Part shown: in pieces, positions 10,805 through 21,587 of the stretch
Layout of the letters: each line of letters begins with the position of its first letter
Position numbering within the stretch: the first letter of the stretch is position 1
Source: Cristatella mucedo
Taxonomy: Eukaryota > Bryozoa > Phylactolaemata > Cristatellidae
Direction of reading: 5' to 3'
Assembly: GCA_009760855.2 (NCBI GenBank)
Contig: WPIO01000069.1
Location: forward strand, 1,670,001-1,734,000
DNA: 64,000 bases
Position numbers and translations under genes: made by a program
Notes under the pieces: generated by a model
Databases searched by the model: none
Told to the model about the DNA's origin: nothing
Seen by the model: only the letters and a program-made list of their open reading frames with translations

Positions 10805-11376
10805 TCAATATATATATCGTACACGAATTAACCCATTCTTTAAATGGTTTCTTTTGTATACCACTATCATATGCATCACGACTATACTCAGTATCAGTGT
10901 TACTTTTTTAACTATTGTAATCATGTTTATGTTGTTTCTGATTTCTTGTCTAGGAATATTAGTTAATCCTTGAGTAAGATAAAATATGTTTAATTTTATA
11001 TGTATACGTCTAGTAAAATAGTCTAAAATCTTTGATTGATCTACTGTCATTAAATCATCAACTACAACAACATTTTTACAATTCCTAAATGGGTTTACTT
11101 CAGGCATATCATCAATACCATTAATCCAAAGATAAGCAGGATAATCTTTAGTCATGGACATTAGACCACGATATAACTTTGATCTAAGCTTGAAGCAGTG
11201 ATTGTGCAAGTATCATAGTTTAACATTCCATAAAATATCCAGTTCATTACTAACTGTAATTAACTTGTTCCACTCACTATAAGTACTGATGCTTTAATAT
11301 TTACTTTAGGCAATGGTCCTTGATGTCCAGTATCAATATTATGTCCAAAATTAAAAGCTAAAACTTTCAGTGACAT
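10805..11376 (-). pseudogene. A32/FtsK-type genome-packaging ATPase relic (copy 2)
   Basis: The start is at 11,376 (MSLKVLAFNFGHNIDTGH), followed by VLIVSGTS, which should lead into the Walker A loop. A stop replaces the expected glycine-lysine-threonine, so the P-loop is gone. After a shift, a 134-codon open frame (11,209-10,805) carries the Walker B strand NVVVVDD (aspartates at residues 51-52), ILDYFTRRIH, FYLTQGLTNIP and REIRNN-like residues, in the order seen in Polinton and adintovirus packaging ATPases. The enzyme would pump DNA into capsids. Divergent from the zinc ribbon at 11,398, the same layout as copy 1. Confidence 0.75.
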
Positions 11377-11397
11377 TTTCTATATTTATATATATAT

Positions 11398-11682
11398 ATG
11401 GAAACTAATTGTGTAAAGTGTGAAAGAAAAACTGATACAATTCATGAAAAGTATGTTTATGTTGATAGCACTAAAGGATTTAGATGAATGAAAAATGGGT
11501 TTTGTATTATTTGTGGAAGTAAAAAGGCGAAGTTTTTTTTAAATACGAGCAGGTTCAACAGGTGAAGGAGTTGTATCGCATTGTAGAAGGCTTAGAATAG
11601 GATCAACACGAGAAGGACTTCAATGACATGGTAGAATAATGGGAGCAGGGTCTAAAGGTGAATGTGTTCTATCACATGGTAA
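11398..11682 (+). pseudogene. Small zinc-ribbon protein, DUF5679-like (copy 2), with glycine repeat
   Basis: METNCVKCERKTDTIHEKY opens the frame from an ATG at 11,398; the second CxxC pair (CIIC) follows after a stop at 11,488-11,490. A segment with three loose repeats of the type GSTGEGVVSHC, GSTREGL and GSKGECVLSHG then runs to the insertion point at about 11,682. A fourth unit, GSLGTGVES, appears on the far side of the insertion at 16,066, so the gene originally ran on toward the protease. Copy 1 has one such unit. Confidence 0.5.
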
Positions 11683-12957
11683 CTAAGACACTGGAACGGG
11701 TCGTGGTGGACCAGTTGAACTCAGATATCGAAGCTTCAAACCTTGCAAGCAAGTTCCAGTCAGGCTTTAGAGCTAATCACTCAACAGAGTCAGAATTTCT
11801 TAGGGTATACAACGACCTACTTAGGAATGCAGATATGGGTAGAGTGTCTCTGCTTGTTTTGCTCGATCTTTCGGCAGCTTTTAATACTATCGATCAAAAA
11901 GTTCTTCTAGAGCACTTCTCATCTCGCCTGGGCATCACTGGCATTGCTCTACAATCATTCACATTATATCTCAGTGGGAGACTGCAGACTATTGAAGTGA
12001 ATGGACGAAGATCGTTCAAGGTACCTCTGAAATGTGGGGTACCTCAGGGCTCCGTGCTAGGTCCGGTTCTTTTCACGGTTTATCCTCTCCCTCTTGCTGA
12101 TGTGATTGCTGTGCGCAATCTAGGCTTAGAGCACCTCAAATTCTCCCAATTCACTTGCTGCATGTAGCGATGACATCCATACATTGACGGTAGCAAATTT
12201 TTTAAAACAAAACGATGATAAAACTAACTTGCTAGTTATAGGAAAAACCAGTTTGATTCAGAAATTGGAAAGGCTGAAGCTTAAAACTGGCTCTGCCAGC
12301 ATATCTTCTGTTGAATCAGCTTGAAATATAGGTGTCATGTTCCAAAGTGAACTCTAGTTAGACGACCACAGCAGCTTCACTGTCAAATCTGCCTACATTC
12401 AGCTACATAACATTTCTCAAATTCAGGCTTGTTCAGAAAAGGATACCACTTCTAAATTAATCCATGCATTTGTGACAAACCCGACTTGACTTCTGCAACT
12501 CGCTGCTTGCTGGCCTACCGGCATGTGCAATCAGGTGATCACAGCTTGTGTAAAGCTCTGCAGCTACGCTTGTCTGTTGTGAAATCGCAGTTGCCACATC
12601 ACACCGCTTCTCTCCGACCTGCACTGGCTACCAGTTAGGCAACGGATAAACGTCTATGTTTTTTAGCTCACTTTTAGGTTACTTCATTCTTTAGCTCTAG
12701 CCTATCTCTCAGATCTCCTCCCGCAGGCCAAGCATCGTACCACCAGCTTTTCGGAATCCAACATTGTACCAATGCCTCATAAATCCTAAAATCCTCTGGC
12801 GACCGTGCATTTAGTTCGTATGCACCCAAAGCCTGGAACTCACTCCCGTCTCGAATCACAACATCCTTTGACTTCATCACATTTACTGAGAACTTAGAAA
12901 CACAACTAGCTAGGACAGCATTTAGTGGGTCCCTATGATTCTTCCTTTATTTGCTCG
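11683..12957 (+). mobile_element. Family B non-LTR retrotransposon (copy 3), main part
   Basis: The copy starts inside the RT (TLERVVVDQLNSDIE) and has a 169-codon open part at 11,658-12,167 with LLDLSAAFNTID and [13 protein letters not shown]. The segment that should carry FYADDTQLY is deleted, so the catalytic aspartates are missing. The C-terminal blocks are frameshifted. At 12,957 the family A element interrupts its 3' UTR; the remainder lies at 15,862-16,055. It is itself inserted in the Polinton relic. Confidence 0.85.
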
Positions 12958-13052
12958 TAATGTAATGTAATGTATCTCCGTCAGTAACTTCACAAAGTCA
13001 TAAAGACCACGTGGGTGTTACGCAGGAGAGTTTTGTATAGTGCACTCACAGC

Positions 13053-14150
13053 CTAAGCGGCTTTCGGTACGCATTCGGTAGCCAACAGACTTCGTCTCAC
13101 GCAACAAAGAGAAAGTGGGAAGCATAGCACAGTTAGGAGAGCAGTTGAGGTAGTGAGTAGCATAAAGTAGCAGTTCAGGACCGCTGCAAAAGATGTGCCA
13201 TAGTCGGCAGTTGGAGAGTAGATGTCGTTGCTTAAGAATTGTGGAAGCGAGTTCCACAGTCTAGGACCTGCAGAGCTAAAGCTTCTGTCGCCAACTGTCT
13301 TTAAGCTGAGGAATTGGACAGCTAAATTATTGTCCACACAGGACCTGAGGGCGCGAACAGGCTGAAACTGATGCAGCAGTTCAGCTAGGTACGAAGGAGC
13401 CAAGCCGTGGCTGGCCTTGTGGGTCAGCATTAGAACTGTGCTCTGTATCCTTTGCTCAACCGGCAACCATCCTAGCTCTTCCAGCAAAGGTGACACGTGC
13501 TTAAACCGATGGGACTTGAAGACCAGCCCTGCAGCCATATTCATAGTCCGCTGTAATGGCATAATAGCTTTCTTTAGCAGCCCAGCCAAAAGGGAATTAC
13601 AATAATCAAGCCGAGACAGAACTAAAGAGCTAGTTAAATTTTTTACAAGCCACTGTGGGAGACAGCTTCTAATCTTGGATAGGGATCGGATGGGATTGCT
13701 AGCTGTAGAGGTAGTCTTCTGAATGAAGCTTTTGAAATTGAGGCAGCTGTCGAACACGACACCTAGATCACGAGCACGTGGTGAAGGTCGCACAATAGCA
13801 TCACCTATTAGAACAGCGAAGCCTTTTAATCCAGCCACACGCTTAGGGTGTCCTATGAGAAGCAGTTCGGTTTTATCGTCATTTAATTTCAGGAAGTTTT
13901 CCGACATCCAGGATCGAATATCGGCAAGGCAAGCATTCAGTCTCTCAGTTGCTGCAGCAGATTCTAACGGTTTAAATGAGAAATACAACTGAGTATCGTC
14001 AGCATAGAAGTGATATCCTATTCCATGGGCCTTAATCACTTTTCCCAGAGGTTGTGTATAAATGGAGAACAGCAAGGGACCAAGTACAGACCCTTGAGGG
14101 ACTCGACAGGTGACCCTTCTAATGTCTGAGGCCTGACCCCCACCCGACAC
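13053..14150 (-). CDS. RT C-terminal open frame of family A copy 1
   Basis: An uninterrupted 365-codon frame inside the element. It covers the RT palm from [19 protein letters not shown] through the catalytic [12 protein letters not shown] (residues about 42-53), the thumb ([18 protein letters not shown]), the zinc-less C-terminal domain with LDYCNSL, and [17 protein letters not shown]. Upstream RT motifs are in the same frame but separated by a stop at the codon just before 14,150. This is the longest surviving frame in the window. It would not make an active enzyme on its own because the fingers and endonuclease are in other frames. Confidence 0.85.
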   Translation of the reverse strand: MSGGGQASDIRRVTCRVPQGSVLGPLLFSIYTQPLGKVIKAHGIGYHFYADDTQLYFSFKPLESAAATERLNACLADIRSWMSENFLKLNDDKTELLLIGHPKRVAGLKGFAVLIGDAIVRPSPRARDLGVVFDSCLNFKSFIQKTTSTASNPIRSLSKIRSCLPQWLVKNLTSSLVLSRLDYCNSLLAGLLKKAIMPLQRTMNMAAGLVFKSHRFKHVSPLLEELGWLPVEQRIQSTVLMLTHKASHGLAPSYLAELLHQFQPVRALRSCVDNNLAVQFLSLKTVGDRSFSSAGPRLWNSLPQFLSNDIYSPTADYGTSFAAVLNCYFMLLTTSTALLTVLCFPLSLCCVRRSLLATECVPKAA

Positions 14151-14743
14151 GGATTAAACACGATCAGACAAGTATGATTTAAACCACGCCATTGCTTCGT
14201 CTGCCAGACCGATCGTTGTTCTCAATCGTTCAAGCAGAACTTCATGATCAATGGTGTCGAAGGCTGCAGACAGATCTAGCAGAGCTAAGGCAGTGACATT
14301 CCCTTCGTCGTTGCCACGTAGAATGTCATTGTTAACACGGAGGAGAGCATTTTCAGCAGAGTGCTGCCTCTAGAAACCTGATTGAAATGTTTCTGACATT
14401 CCATTATTTTCAATATGTTCAACTAGCTGCTTAGAAACAATTTTTTCAAGAATCTTTTATAGGAACGGAAGAAGGGAAACTGGCCGAAAGTTTGCTAGGA
14501 ACTCTGTGTCTAATCCAGGCTTTTTAAGAATAGGTCTAACGATTGCCGATTTGAAGGACTTGGGGACGACCCCTTTTCCCAAGGAAGCATTAAAAATCAT
14601 GGTTATGGCAGGGCTAAGTTGGTCTGCAAGTGAAGACCACAGAGATGAAGGTATAGGGCCTTCAGGAGACGAGCTCTTTTTGCTAGACCTTATTAAGGCA
14701 GCCATATCACAGGCAGAAACATCAGAGAACCTTTTAAGAAAGG

Positions 14744-15861
14744 TCACAGGTTGAGGAACGGCGATTGCTTTGGTCGAAGGGGGTTAATGGAGGCACGAAT
14801 GTGCACAATTTTTTCAGTAAAGAAGGCTGAAAACCTTTCGGCTGAGCCCTTAATATCTGAGGAGTCAGACCTCACAGCATTAACCAGTAAATGATTTACT
14901 GTCTTATAAATCTGTTTAGTGTCCGACTGGCAGGAATTCAGTCTTCTAATGAAAAAAGAAGCCCTCGCTTTTTTAAGCTTTCGGGTGTAAACTCGAAGGA
15001 AGTCTTTAAAATTGACTAGGTCTGCCTCAGACCCCGATTTCTTGAAACGACGTTCCAGCCTGTGCTTAACACGACGCATCTTAAGGAGTTTTTTTGTAAA
15101 TTGAAAGGAATCTCCACGACTTTGAACACAGATAGAGCGGACGGGAGCATGCTTGTCAAGAGCACTCCTGAGTGTCATGTTCATCGCATCAGTGAGGGTA
15201 TCGAGGCTGCCGGTCGAGTCTAAATGCAGATCAAGAAGGCCTGCATCACAAGCAGATTTCAAAAACTTGTCCATGTCAATGCTTTGTAAGTTACATCGTT
15301 TGGCAAATTCGACATTGCCCTGCACGTACGAGGGAGCAGGAACAGTAAACGAGACCGAACAATGATCTGAGGGGGTCAGTGGGCACACCACAAAGTCAGT
15401 GGGGAGGACATCCTTAGTGATCACGAGATCTAGAATGTGGCTACCGACGTGGGTGCTATGACTAACGTGTTGGGCCAAACCAAAATTCTCCAGACAGTCA
15501 AAAAATGAGCGGACCTGGCTGTTGCTAGGGTTGTCAACGTGAATATTGAAGTCTCCTACAATCAGCAATGGCCTGTCACACACAAATATTTTAGCGAGGA
15601 ACTCTGAAAACTCCTCTATAAACAAGTTTAGACAGCCAGAAGGAGGCCGGTATATCACAACGGTGAGAGGCATTGTCTTTGATGAAGACCTGATAGCCAC
15701 CGATTCAAACGCTGACCCATGCGAGAAGCTGCACATTTTATAGCCAAACGATTTCTCGAACAACAATTGCAACCCAGCCACCAACCTTGTCAGAACGCAT
15801 GGACTGATAGAATGAGAACCTGGGTGGGGTGGTATCTGAAATAAGCTGATGCTCTCCACCC
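14744..15861 (-). CDS. Endonuclease and linker open frame of family A copy 1
   Basis: A nearly 370-codon frame. The EN part shows the conserved GDFNIH block, the DLVIT block and SDHC (the catalytic aspartate-histidine pair) near residues 80-180. A linker with basic RRVKHRLERRFKK and FSAFFTEKIVHIRASI leads toward the RT. The first 22 or so codons up to about 15,861 cross into neighbouring B-family sequence, so the annotated ATG at 15,883 is not the native start. The EN lacks its N-terminal asparagine and glutamate motifs, so it is truncated. Confidence 0.85.
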
Positions 15862-16055
15862 TGAGCATGCTGCCCATAACCACACCTGCATGCTGACCCA
15901 GTGCATGTCACCCCTAACCATGTTATTCATGATGTTTGTTCATCAAGCATGATATTACTCAACATTAAATCGCATTTCCCTTTGCAGTAAATGTAAAGCG
16001 CCTAGAAAGAGATTGAGTTCTCTGAGTTCGCTTTATCAAATGTATTATGATTATT
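15862..16055 (+). mobile_element. 3' end of family B copy 3 beyond the nested insertion
   Basis: This is 3' UTR sequence of family B ('gcatgctgcc', 'tgacccagtgcatgtcacc'), the terminal hairpin with 'aaagcgcctagaa' near 15,995, and a short ATT tail. It picks up where the copy at 11,683-12,957 stops, so family A copy 1 was inserted between them. Polinton sequence resumes at 16,056. Confidence 0.8.
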
Positions 16056-16142
16056 ATTATGGAAGCCTTGGAACAGGTGTTGAAAGCAAACAACAAATAC
16101 TTGCTGAACTGAAAACGACTACTGAAAAACTAAGAAAAAGTA
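16056..16142 (+). pseudogene. C-terminal part of the glycine-repeat protein
   Basis: The frame GSLGTGVESKQQILAEL resumes the G-S-x-G-x-G-V pattern seen up to 11,680 and then becomes a lysine- and glutamate-rich, probably coiled segment (TTTEKLRK). It lies directly upstream of the protease relic. Function unknown. Confidence 0.45.
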
Positions 16143-16435
16143 AAATCAACACCACTAACAGATCTAGAAATAAATGATTATATTAAAAAATCAGATATAA
16201 AAACTTTGAAGTGTCTTTGCAAGAAATGAACTAACAAAACCATTATAAAATCAATATCTTATTTGTAATAAAGGAAAGTCAGATTTAGCAATCTAGCATT
16301 GGGTAGCACTTAAAAAGAAGAAAAAAATATTTTTACTTTGATTCAGTTGGTGCTTCACCAATGTCGGAATTAATAAATTATTCTGGTGTAATACCCAGTT
16401 TCCAGACATTTAAACTACAAGAAAAGCATCACACA
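16143..16435 (+). pseudogene. Adenain-like maturation protease relic
   Basis: The N-terminal block STPLTDLEINDYIKK and a following VFARNE-like stretch (frameshifted) match the opening of Polinton and adintovirus C5-family cysteine proteases. Near 16,297 comes the catalytic histidine context HWVALKKKKKYFYFDS, with the acidic residue in FDS, then a PMSELINYSGV segment like the family's P-x-x-L-x-x-Y-L. The downstream glutamine and cysteine blocks are lost. The enzyme would cleave virion precursor proteins during maturation. Stops after the first domain make it inactive. Confidence 0.7.
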
Positions 16436-17071
16436 ATTGTGGAAAAAGATGTCTAATCTTCTTAAAACTAATGCAAAAAACCGAATTCAGAACGACAAAG
16501 TAATTGTTAATTTAATTTAAAGATTATATTTTCACTCTATAGAAGTGGAAAACCAAAAACTTACACTTCTCGAAATTCTTCAGTTGTCCTCCCAAAAAGA
16601 GAAACCAGCTCGTGTTCATATTGAAGAAAAACTTCTAAAGATTATAACCCTTACTTTAACTCATGGATATGTATCACCTAAGATAGGAGACGTACACTTG
16701 AAGATATTGCAGCGAGAGCAAGTATGAAACCTAAATTTAGTGGCTAGGATGTGTCTAAACGATTAATTATTGGAGTAAGATTTATTTTGCAAGCAAACCA
16801 AGTATAATGTTTATCGAATGAACAAACAACTAAAAATTCAATTTTATTACAGATGTAATTCAAAAGCATGGTAATAATTTTGCTATTACTGGTATGCTTG
16901 ATGGAAGTTATGTAACTAAAGACACTTATAATTCTGAAGATAGACTCAATATTAGATTGGAATTAGATAAAGTTGAAGTGTCTGATATTTTAATCGAAGA
17001 AATTCAATCCTGCTGATTATTAGGTATAAAAAAACAATTGACAAAATACAAATTAGGTTAGTTAATTTTTT
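16436..17071 (+). pseudogene. Unrecognised decayed plus-strand coding stretch
   Basis: A 60-codon frame at 16,545-16,727 opens with MENQKLTLLEILQLSSQKEK. It then shifts, and GRRTLEDIAARASMKPK-like and NFAITGMLDGSYVTKD-like pieces follow near 16,690 and 16,880. It lies between the protease and the convergent PLA2-like gene. I do not recognise it. Confidence 0.35.
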
Positions 17072-17274
17072 TTAAATCTTGTTTCTAGTGATATCTAACA
17101 TTCTATCAACGATTCCACGAGCGTAGTTTTTTATCTTATTTATACTTGCAGGATTACTAACTGTATCTTTTAGCAAATCAGTTAAAAATAAATCATTCAA
17201 CATACCACCAATACCAAGTCCTAACTTACCTTTAGCTGCCATTACAGCTGCAATAGTTTGAGCATCATCTCAAA
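17072..17274 (-). pseudogene. PLA2-like Polinton protein, C-terminal part
   Basis: The minus-strand frame reads DDAQTIAAVMAAKGKLGLG, then IGGMLNDLFLTDLLKDTV, ending at a stop at 17,072-17,074. The AAVMAAKGKLGLG block continues the frame that is cut at 22,389, so this is the downstream half of the PLA2-like protein, separated by the 5-kb family B insertion. See the entry at 22,389. Confidence 0.55.
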
Positions 17275-18106
17275 CTCAACCTTCATGCTAGTTATGTTAA
17301 TTATGATCGTCAGCAGCTGTTATCGCTTCGTCATCGAAGATCAAATGCATTCCTAGACATTAATCTTGTTGTTAGGATTCGCGAACTAAGAAAATAATAA
17401 AAGAAAAGCACCCCCAAGCCGCCGCCGTGGCCGGAACCAACAGGTCAGACGCCACTCGTTGGGCTGGAACTGCAAGCTGAGCGTCCACTCGTTTGTTATT
17501 CCTATCATTGTCTCAAACATGTCAGCACGCTCCACCACATGAGTCACTGTGAATCTCTATAACTTAGTGGTAATCAGGCCTGTTGGTACTCTATCGGCCA
17601 GACTTCACGCTTGCCTTTGGAATCCTCACTCAATGTGCAATAAAAGTCTGGTAATAAGCTACCTTATTTATAAAAATGGTATCGACTTGCACACCGTAGC
17701 TAAAACTTGGCTAAAATCGATAAACTCTCCGACAATTAAAGATGCTACTCCATCTGGTTTCTCGTTCTTTCACACCCCTAGATCAATCAAAAATGAAGGT
17801 GGAGTTGCTACTAACTAGTGCTCGAAATTCAACTTCAAGCCATTTGCAGTACCCTCGCAGCTGTCTTTTGAATCGATCGTCTTGGTCTCATCCGAAATGA
17901 AGCTACCGATAGCTGAAGTAATCCATCGCTCGCTAGGTGCCAAATCCTACTTTATCTCAGATTTCTCCGATCTCGTTTCGATTCTTTGTGCAATAAATCG
18001 ATCCTACTTTGTTATGGGTGATTTCAACGTTCACTTTGATAACTTATCTGACGCTTTCAGCACCGAATTTCGTGCATTGACTGACTCATTGTCTCTTGTG
18101 GCTAAT
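17275..18106 (+). mobile_element. Family B copy 4, 5' part with endonuclease
   Basis: This is the only family B copy that shows its 5' side. A lysine- and proline-rich segment (RKKRKAPPKPPP) precedes the EN, which begins near 17,615 with NPHSMCNKSLVISYLI, continues with TVAKTWLKS, then LPIAEVIHRSLGAK and FVMGDFNVHFDNLSD near 18,020. The reading frame is interrupted at 17,816 and elsewhere. At about 18,106, inside the EN, the family A copy 2 is inserted; the EN picks up again at 19,324. Confidence 0.75.
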
Positions 18107-19323
18107 CATACTTGTCTGATCGTGTTCAATCCGTGTCGTGTGGGGGTCAGGTCTCAGACGTGAGAAGGGTCACCTGCAGAGTCCCTCAAGGGTCTGTACT
18201 CGGTCCCTTACTGTTCTCCATTTATACGCAACCTCTGGGAAAAGTGATCAAGGCCCATGGAATAGGATTTCACTTCTATGCTGACGATACTCATTTGTAT
18301 TTGTCATTTAAACCGTCAGAATCTGCTGCAGCAACTGAGAAACTGAATGTTGCCTTGCCGATATTCGATCCTGGATGTCGGAAAACTTCCTGAAACTAAA
18401 TGACGATAAAACCGAACTGCTTCTCATAAGACACCCTAAGCGTGTGGCTGGATTAAAAGGCTTTGCTCTTCTAATAGGTGATGCTATTGTGCGACCTTCA
18501 TCACGTGCTCGTAATCTAGGTGTCGTGTTCGACAGCTGCCTCAATTTCAAAAGCTTCATTCAGAAGACTGCCTCTACAGCTAGCCATCACATCCGATCCC
18601 TATCCAAGATTAGAAGTTGTCTCCCACAGTGGCCTGTAAAAAATTTAACTTGCTCTTTAGTTCTGTCTCGGCTTGATTATTGTAATTCCCTTTTGGCTGG
18701 GCTGCCAAAGAAAGCTATTATGCCACTACAGCAGACTATGAATATGGCTGCAAGGCTGGTCTTCAAGTCCCAGCGGTTTGAGCACGTGTCACCTCTGCTG
18801 AAAGAGCTAGGATGGTTGCCGGTTGAGCAAAGGATACAGAGCAAAGTTCTTATGCTGACCCACAAGGCCCGCCACGGCTTGGCTCCTTCGTACCTAGCTG
18901 AACTGCTGCATCAGTTTCAGCCTGTTCGAGCCCTCAGGTCCTGTGTGGACAATAAATTAGCTGTCCCATTCCTCTGCTTACAGACAGCTGGCGACAGAAG
19001 CTTTAGCTCAGCAGGTCCTAGACTGTGGAACTCGCTTCCACAATTCCTAAGCAACGACATCTACTCTCCAACTGCCGACAATGGCACATCTTTTTCAGCG
19101 GTCCTGAACTGCTACTTCTAAGCTACTCACTACCTCAACTGCTCTCCTAACTGTGCTATGCTTCCCACTTTCTCTTTGTTGCGTGAGACTAAGTCTGTTG
19201 GCTACTGAATGCGTACCGAAAGCCGCTTAAGCTGTGAGTGAGCTATACAAAACTTGCCTGCGTAACACCCACATGGTCTTTATGACTTTGTGGAGTTACT
19301 GGCGGAGTTACATTACATTACAT
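18107..19323 (+). mobile_element. Family A non-LTR fragment (copy 2), nested
   Basis: A 5'-truncated copy beginning in the RT at [12 protein letters not shown], with [25 protein letters not shown] and, in a 248-codon open frame (18,375-19,121), [14 protein letters not shown] through [17 protein letters not shown]. One frameshift near 18,350 separates the two parts. The tail is a (TACAT)n run at 19,306-19,323. Its ends sit precisely in the EN of family B copy 4. Confidence 0.9.
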
Positions 19324-20257
19324 GTGCACGGCCCTACATACATCAAGGGTCACACACTCGACCAGATGTTTTAAAACTACTGCACTCTCTCATCACCAAT
19401 TTTACTAGCTCCTCCTTATCTGACCACATGCAGATGTCATTCAATCTACAGTGTGTGCCCACCTCCATCTCTCAAATAGCCTATGAATCGCGAAACCTCA
19501 AGACCCTTGACAGTGATGCTGTCCGTGCGAGAATATCTGCTTCGAATCTGCTGCTCAGTCCTTCCAGCGACCTGTCATTATTTGCAGATAGCTACAACGC
19601 GACAGTAGCTGAAACGCTCGACTAGTTTCTACCTCTAACAAAACACACTGTGTGCCCTCGCCCCGACAGCCTAAGCTTTACCACAGACATGAAACTAGCC
19701 AGGACTACTAAGCACAACCTTGAAAAAGCATACACAAGATCTGGACTGACTGTCCATCGACAAGCATATCAACTCTACTGTAGGTCTTACCGATCAATCT
19801 TAGCTAAGGCCAAGTCTACTTTCTATTAAAACATTGTTGTATCACAGATGCGCAATCCCAAAATTGATGATGTCGAAGATCATTCATCTCCTCAAACACT
19901 CCCAGATTAGCTCCTTGCCTGATGATCATTCTGATGATCTAGCTTCTCTCGATTCCTTGAGCAGAAGATAGACAAGAGCTGGGAGTCAATCCCTGCGATG
20001 GCAATAACCCCACCAAAACGCTGTTCCCCAATTCATGGTTGCTCCTCAATGTCTAAATTTAAGCAGGTCACTAGTGATCTAGTCCTGAAGTTCGTTTCTC
20101 AATCCAAGAAGGTAACAAGTCCTCTGGACCAAATTCCCACTGTCATGCTCCTACGTTTCAATAATCAGCTGCTGCCATTCACAACTAACATCATTAATAT
20201 GCCATTATCTTCAGGTCATGTCCCAGCTCCTTTAAAAAAGCTGTAGTCAGGCCAATT
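19324..20257 (+). mobile_element. Family B copy 4, second EN part and linker
   Basis: The EN resumes with GPTYIKGHTLDQMF near 19,330, the block expected right after the point of interruption. The linker follows (SDAVRARISASNLLLS; SGLTVHRQAYQLYCRS near 19,742), then the pre-RT region with IDKSWESIPAMAI and STFKQVTSDLVLKF-like residues. A SINE enters at 20,258. Several stops are present. Confidence 0.75.
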
Positions 20258-20430
20258 CTTGGTGAGCCGTGATGGCACACTAGGTAAGGTGGTTGCTTTC
20301 ACGACCTCGGTCCCGAGGTCTTGTATTCGATTCCTGCGTTCGGTGATCCTTCATCGCCACTGCAAGCAGTGGTGATAGCCGTAAAGGCTCTTCTGTCGCT
20401 GTAAAAAGGAGGCTGTTTAATCAGCTAGGA
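20258..20430 (+). repeat. tRNA-derived SINE, family S1
   Basis: A SINE of about 170 bases whose head resembles a tRNA: an A-box-like region 'tggcacactaggtaagg' and a B-box-like 'ttgtattcgattcc' about 45 bases later, then a body with 'tgccactgcaagc'-type sequence and a tail near 'ggaggctgtttaatcag'. It interrupts the RT of family B copy 4. Many related copies occur in the window. Confidence 0.75.
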
Positions 20431-21251
20431 TTTATGACATTTATGCTCAAGAAAGCGACAACCAAACAAGAGAGCTTGAGCAACTACCACCCAGTCTCCC
20501 TTCTACCATTCCTATCAAAGACACTGGAAAGGGTCGTGGCAGACCAGCTAAACTCATATATCGAATCCTCACACCTTGCTAGTAAGTTCCAGTCTGGCTT
20601 TAGAGCTAATCACTCCACAGAGTCAGCATTGCTTATGGTATACAATGACCCGCTTAGGAAGGCAGGCATGGGTCGAGTGTCTGTTTAGCTCAATCTTTCG
20701 GAAGCTTTTGATACCATAAATCACAAAGTTCTACAAGAGTGCCTCTCATCTCGCCCGGGCATCACTGGCACTGCTCTTTAGTAGTTCAGGTCCGATCTCA
20801 GTGGGAGACTATAGAGTATTGAGGTGAATGGACAAAGATCATCTGAGGTACCTCTGAAATATGGGGGACCTCGGGGCTCCATGCTAGGTCCGGTTCTTTT
20901 CACGGTTTATATTCTCCTTCTTGCTGATGTGATTGCCAAGCACAATCTTAGCTTACACTTCTATAAGGATGAAGCTTAGTTGTACCTTTGCTTTGATCCC
21001 TCCCAGCCTTCAAGCGCCTTCAATTCTCTCAACTTACTTGCTGCATGTAGTGATGTCATCGCACGGATGTCAGCCAACTTTGTACAACTATACGATAAAA
21101 AAACTAACTTACTAGTTTTGGGAAACCCAGTGTGTATCACAAATCGGAAAGGGTCACCCTCAATATTAGCCCTGCCATCATATCTCCTGTTGAATCAGGT
21201 CGAATTCTAGGTGTAATGTTCAAATGTGACCTCTCGTTAAATAAATAAATT
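20431..21251 (+). mobile_element. Family B copy 4, RT part
   Basis: RT sequence from the [18 protein letters not shown] block (near 20,480) through QSGFRANHSTESALL and the palm to NLLVLGNP near 21,105. The catalytic box is damaged: the FYADDTQLY region reads FYKDEA followed by a stop near 20,975. Many stops. Two SINEs follow at 21,252. Confidence 0.8.
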
Positions 21252-21420
21252 CTAGCTGATTAAACAGCCTCCTTTTGTATAGCGACAGAAGAGCCTTTAC
21301 GCCTATCACCACCATTTGCAGTTGTGATAAAGGATCGCCCACCACAGGAATCGAACCCACGACCTCGGGACCAAAGTCGTGAAAGCAACCGCTTTACCTA
21401 GTGTGCCATCACGGCTCACC
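21252..21420 (-). repeat. tRNA-derived SINE, family S1
   Basis: A reverse-oriented S1 copy. The B-box complement 'ggaatcgaacccacgacc' is at about 21,350 and the A-box side 'cctagtgtgccatcacgg' at about 21,400. It sits directly before another S1 copy in the same orientation. Confidence 0.75.
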
Positions 21421-21425
21421 AATGT

Positions 21426-21587
21426 ACTAGCTGATTTCACAGCCTTTTTGTATAGCGACAGAAGAGCCTTTACGGCTATCACACTGCTTGAAGTGGCGAT
21501 AAAGAGTCGCCAACCGCAGGAATTGAACCCACAACCTCGGGGCCGCGGTCATGAAAAGCCTTACCTAGTGAGCCATTACGGCTCACC
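21426..21587 (-). repeat. tRNA-derived SINE, family S1 (tandem neighbour)
   Basis: A second reverse S1 copy five bases after the previous one, with 'ggaattgaacccacaacc' as the B-box complement. The pair is placed in family B copy 4, splitting it between the DLSLN block and the DHISS block. Either two insertions or a tandem duplication with divergence explains it. Confidence 0.75.

Larger units (their letters stand above)
12958..15861 (-). mobile_element. Family A non-LTR retrotransposon (copy 1), longest copy
   Basis: The best-preserved retrotransposon here. On the minus strand an apurinic-type endonuclease (EN) comes first (15,861-14,744), with VVIYRPPSG, LLIVGDFNIHVDNPS, THVGSHILDLVIT and LTPSDHCSVSF; its N-terminus is missing. 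After a frame change the RT runs from 14,747 to about 13,190 with [37 protein letters not shown], an intact FYADDTQLY near 14,000, [10 protein letters not shown] and [17 protein letters not shown]. Only a few stops break it, for example at about 14,154. The 3' end is the (TACAT)n tail at 12,958. It lies within the 3' UTR of family B copy 3. Confidence 0.92.

Noticed and set aside
13417-15743. Plus-strand ORFs of 60-90 codons at 13,417, 13,723, 14,506, 15,153 and 15,546
   Set aside because: They are antisense shadows of the family A endonuclease and RT, and recur in the same place in every family A copy.
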